From NCBI GenBank assembly GCA_002449665.1, contig DJXH01000049.1, forward strand, positions 589 through 24,257: a stretch of DNA of 23,669 bases. The letters are read 5' to 3'. The notes under the pieces were generated by a model, which had not been told where the DNA came from, ran no database searches, and saw only the letters and a list, made by a program, of their open reading frames with translations. Source of the DNA: Bacteroidales bacterium UBA7009. GTDB lineage: Bacteria; Bacteroidota; Bacteroidia; Bacteroidales; Paludibacteraceae. The stretch's first letter is position 1. The number at the start of each line of letters is the position of its first letter. Positions 22,953 to 23,669 of the stretch are shown here, piece after piece. The translations under genes were made by a program, and so were the position numbers.

Positions 22953-23402
22953 ATGATGTACGAGCAGTTGAAATTGGATAATCAGTTGTGCTTTCGTCTT
23001 TATACGGCAGCAAGATTTGTTACGAGCATCTATCAGCCTTTTTTTGCGCCGTTAGGTATCACTTATCCGCAATATTTGGTTATGCTCGTGCTGTGGGAGA
23101 AAGACAAGCAGTCGGTGAGCGATATATGCAAGCGACTGATGCTCGACACAAACACAATCACACCTTTGCTGCAACGAATGGAGAAAGCCGGTTTGATAAT
23201 TAGAACGCGCGGAACTGAAGATACGCGTCAGCGTATAGTTTCGCTGACAGAGAGGGGATTGGCTTTGCGTGAGCAGTTGGCGAAAGTGCCTGATTGCCTG
23301 TGCGACAGCATATCGGAGAAAATAGGGTCTGTGGATGAAATGAAATCGCTTATTCCGACACTTGACAAACTGATAGAAGGACTATCAAAAATTCAAAAAT
23401 AA
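22953..23402 (+). CDS. MarR-family peroxide-sensing repressor, OhrR type with extra C-terminal cysteines
   Basis: 149 residues counting from ATG 22953 (ATG 22956 also possible; the frame runs open to a GTG at 22863 but that part covers the promoter). The sequence LKLDNQLCFRLYTAARF places Cys13 where OhrR proteins have the reactive cysteine, with YPQYLVMLVLWE (Tyr38/Tyr41) after it. The winged helix follows: SVSDICKRLMLDTNTITPLLQRMEKAGLI and the wing RGTEDTRQRIVSL. Two further cysteines near the end (Cys115, Cys117, in PDCLCDS) suggest a disulfide-forming two-Cys type, as in Xanthomonas OhrR, whereas Bacillus OhrR has only one. The family represses peroxide-response genes until oxidised by organic hydroperoxides. 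The palindrome at 22887-22921 suggests autoregulation; no ohr gene is visible, but the ferritin-like gene 23 bp downstream may be its target. Confidence 0.85.
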   Translation: MMYEQLKLDNQLCFRLYTAARFVTSIYQPFFAPLGITYPQYLVMLVLWEKDKQSVSDICKRLMLDTNTITPLLQRMEKAGLIIRTRGTEDTRQRIVSLTERGLALREQLAKVPDCLCDSISEKIGSVDEMKSLIPTLDKLIEGLSKIQK

Positions 23403-23425
23403 ATAAACCTTAAATAAAAACAATT

Positions 23426-23669
23426 ATGACAAAAGAAGAAGCATTGAAAGAGTTGGCTATGTATGGAGCCGGTTGGTTTGGAAACAGTAAACAACATTTC
23501 GCTTTCTCGGCGTACAACCACCTGAACGGCTGGAACAAGCTCGCAGACAAATGGAAAGAAGAAGCAGAAGAAGAGTGGGACGAGGCAGAGGAAGTACTCA
23601 ACCGCTTGGTAGAACTCGGCTGCAAACCCGCAGATTTGCAAGAGGCAATGAAGACCATCGAGTTCCCGT
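23426..23669 (+). CDS. Ferritin-like protein (5' part; runs off the window)
   Basis: The visible 81 codons start MTKEEALKELAMYGAGWFGN and include YNHLNGWNKLADKWKEEAEE followed by EWDEAEEVLNRLVELGCKP. This fits helix B of ferritin/bacterioferritin-like iron proteins: a Tyr-rich, amphipathic helix, the EExxxxA register of metal ligands, and the conserved LGxxP turn. The usual His of the EExxHA ligand set appears to be replaced by the DE pair, so a full diiron site cannot be asserted. No signal peptide, so cytoplasmic. It starts 23 bp after the OhrR-type gene in the same direction and is probably cotranscribed with it, consistent with storing iron under peroxide stress. The C-terminal half is outside the window, so the exact subfamily is open. 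Confidence 0.65.
   Translation, partial: MTKEEALKELAMYGAGWFGNSKQHFAFSAYNHLNGWNKLADKWKEEAEEEWDEAEEVLNRLVELGCKPADLQEAMKTIEFP

Overview
The window looks like chromosomal DNA of a member of the Bacteroidales (Bacteroidota). The evidence is repeated promoters of the Bacteroidota type (TTG, a 20-nt spacer, then TAnnTTTG), A-rich leaders usually without a Shine-Dalgarno site, a Bacteroidota-type LptE, a BspA-like leucine-rich-repeat protein, and two large exported proteins that share a C-terminal tail of the kind that ends many Bacteroidales cell-surface proteins (probable type IX secretion substrates). No phage, insertion sequence or CRISPR array is visible.

Layout. (1) 1-32: the 3' end of a tRNA. 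(2) 259-5662, minus strand: an apparent five-gene envelope operon running sigma-54 activator, lptE, a fused OmpR-type DNA-binding domain plus degenerate histidine-kinase ATPase domain, a TonB-dependent receptor, and a small lipoprotein. It ends in a hairpin followed by T6 just after the last stop. A second promoter sits before the receptor; it lacks a -33 TTG but carries two GTCTTAA repeats 11 bp apart, the spacing expected for an OmpR/PhoB-type dimer, and the only such protein in sight is encoded directly upstream. (3) 5831-16735, plus strand: a three-gene operon of a small lipoprotein, a 3251-residue secreted multidomain protein and a flavodoxin-fold protein, closed by a 14-bp terminator hairpin. 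The lipoprotein looks like a free-standing copy of a module near the C terminus of the giant protein. (4) 16801-17184, minus: a short antitoxin-like gene with an intact promoter and a strong Shine-Dalgarno site but no toxin. (5) 17207-20672, minus: a 1081-residue leucine-rich-repeat surface protein followed by an unlisted 47-codon gene and a terminator. (6) 20910-22229, minus: an AAA_14/DUF4143 ATPase. (7) 22465-22791, minus: a decayed toxin-antitoxin-like locus; promoter, first 14 codons of a DUF4160 gene, last ~30 codons of a DUF2442 gene and terminator remain, with the middle deleted. (8) 22887-23669, plus: a MarR/OhrR-type peroxide sensor with a palindromic operator over its promoter, then the start of a ferritin-like gene that runs off the window.

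The most unusual items are the DNA-binding/ATPase-fold fusion with its candidate operator at the receptor promoter, the lipoprotein-giant module pair, and the scar of the DUF4160-DUF2442 pair, whose promoter block closely resembles that of the orphan antitoxin gene 5.7 kb away. All function calls come from reading sequence motifs without database searches.
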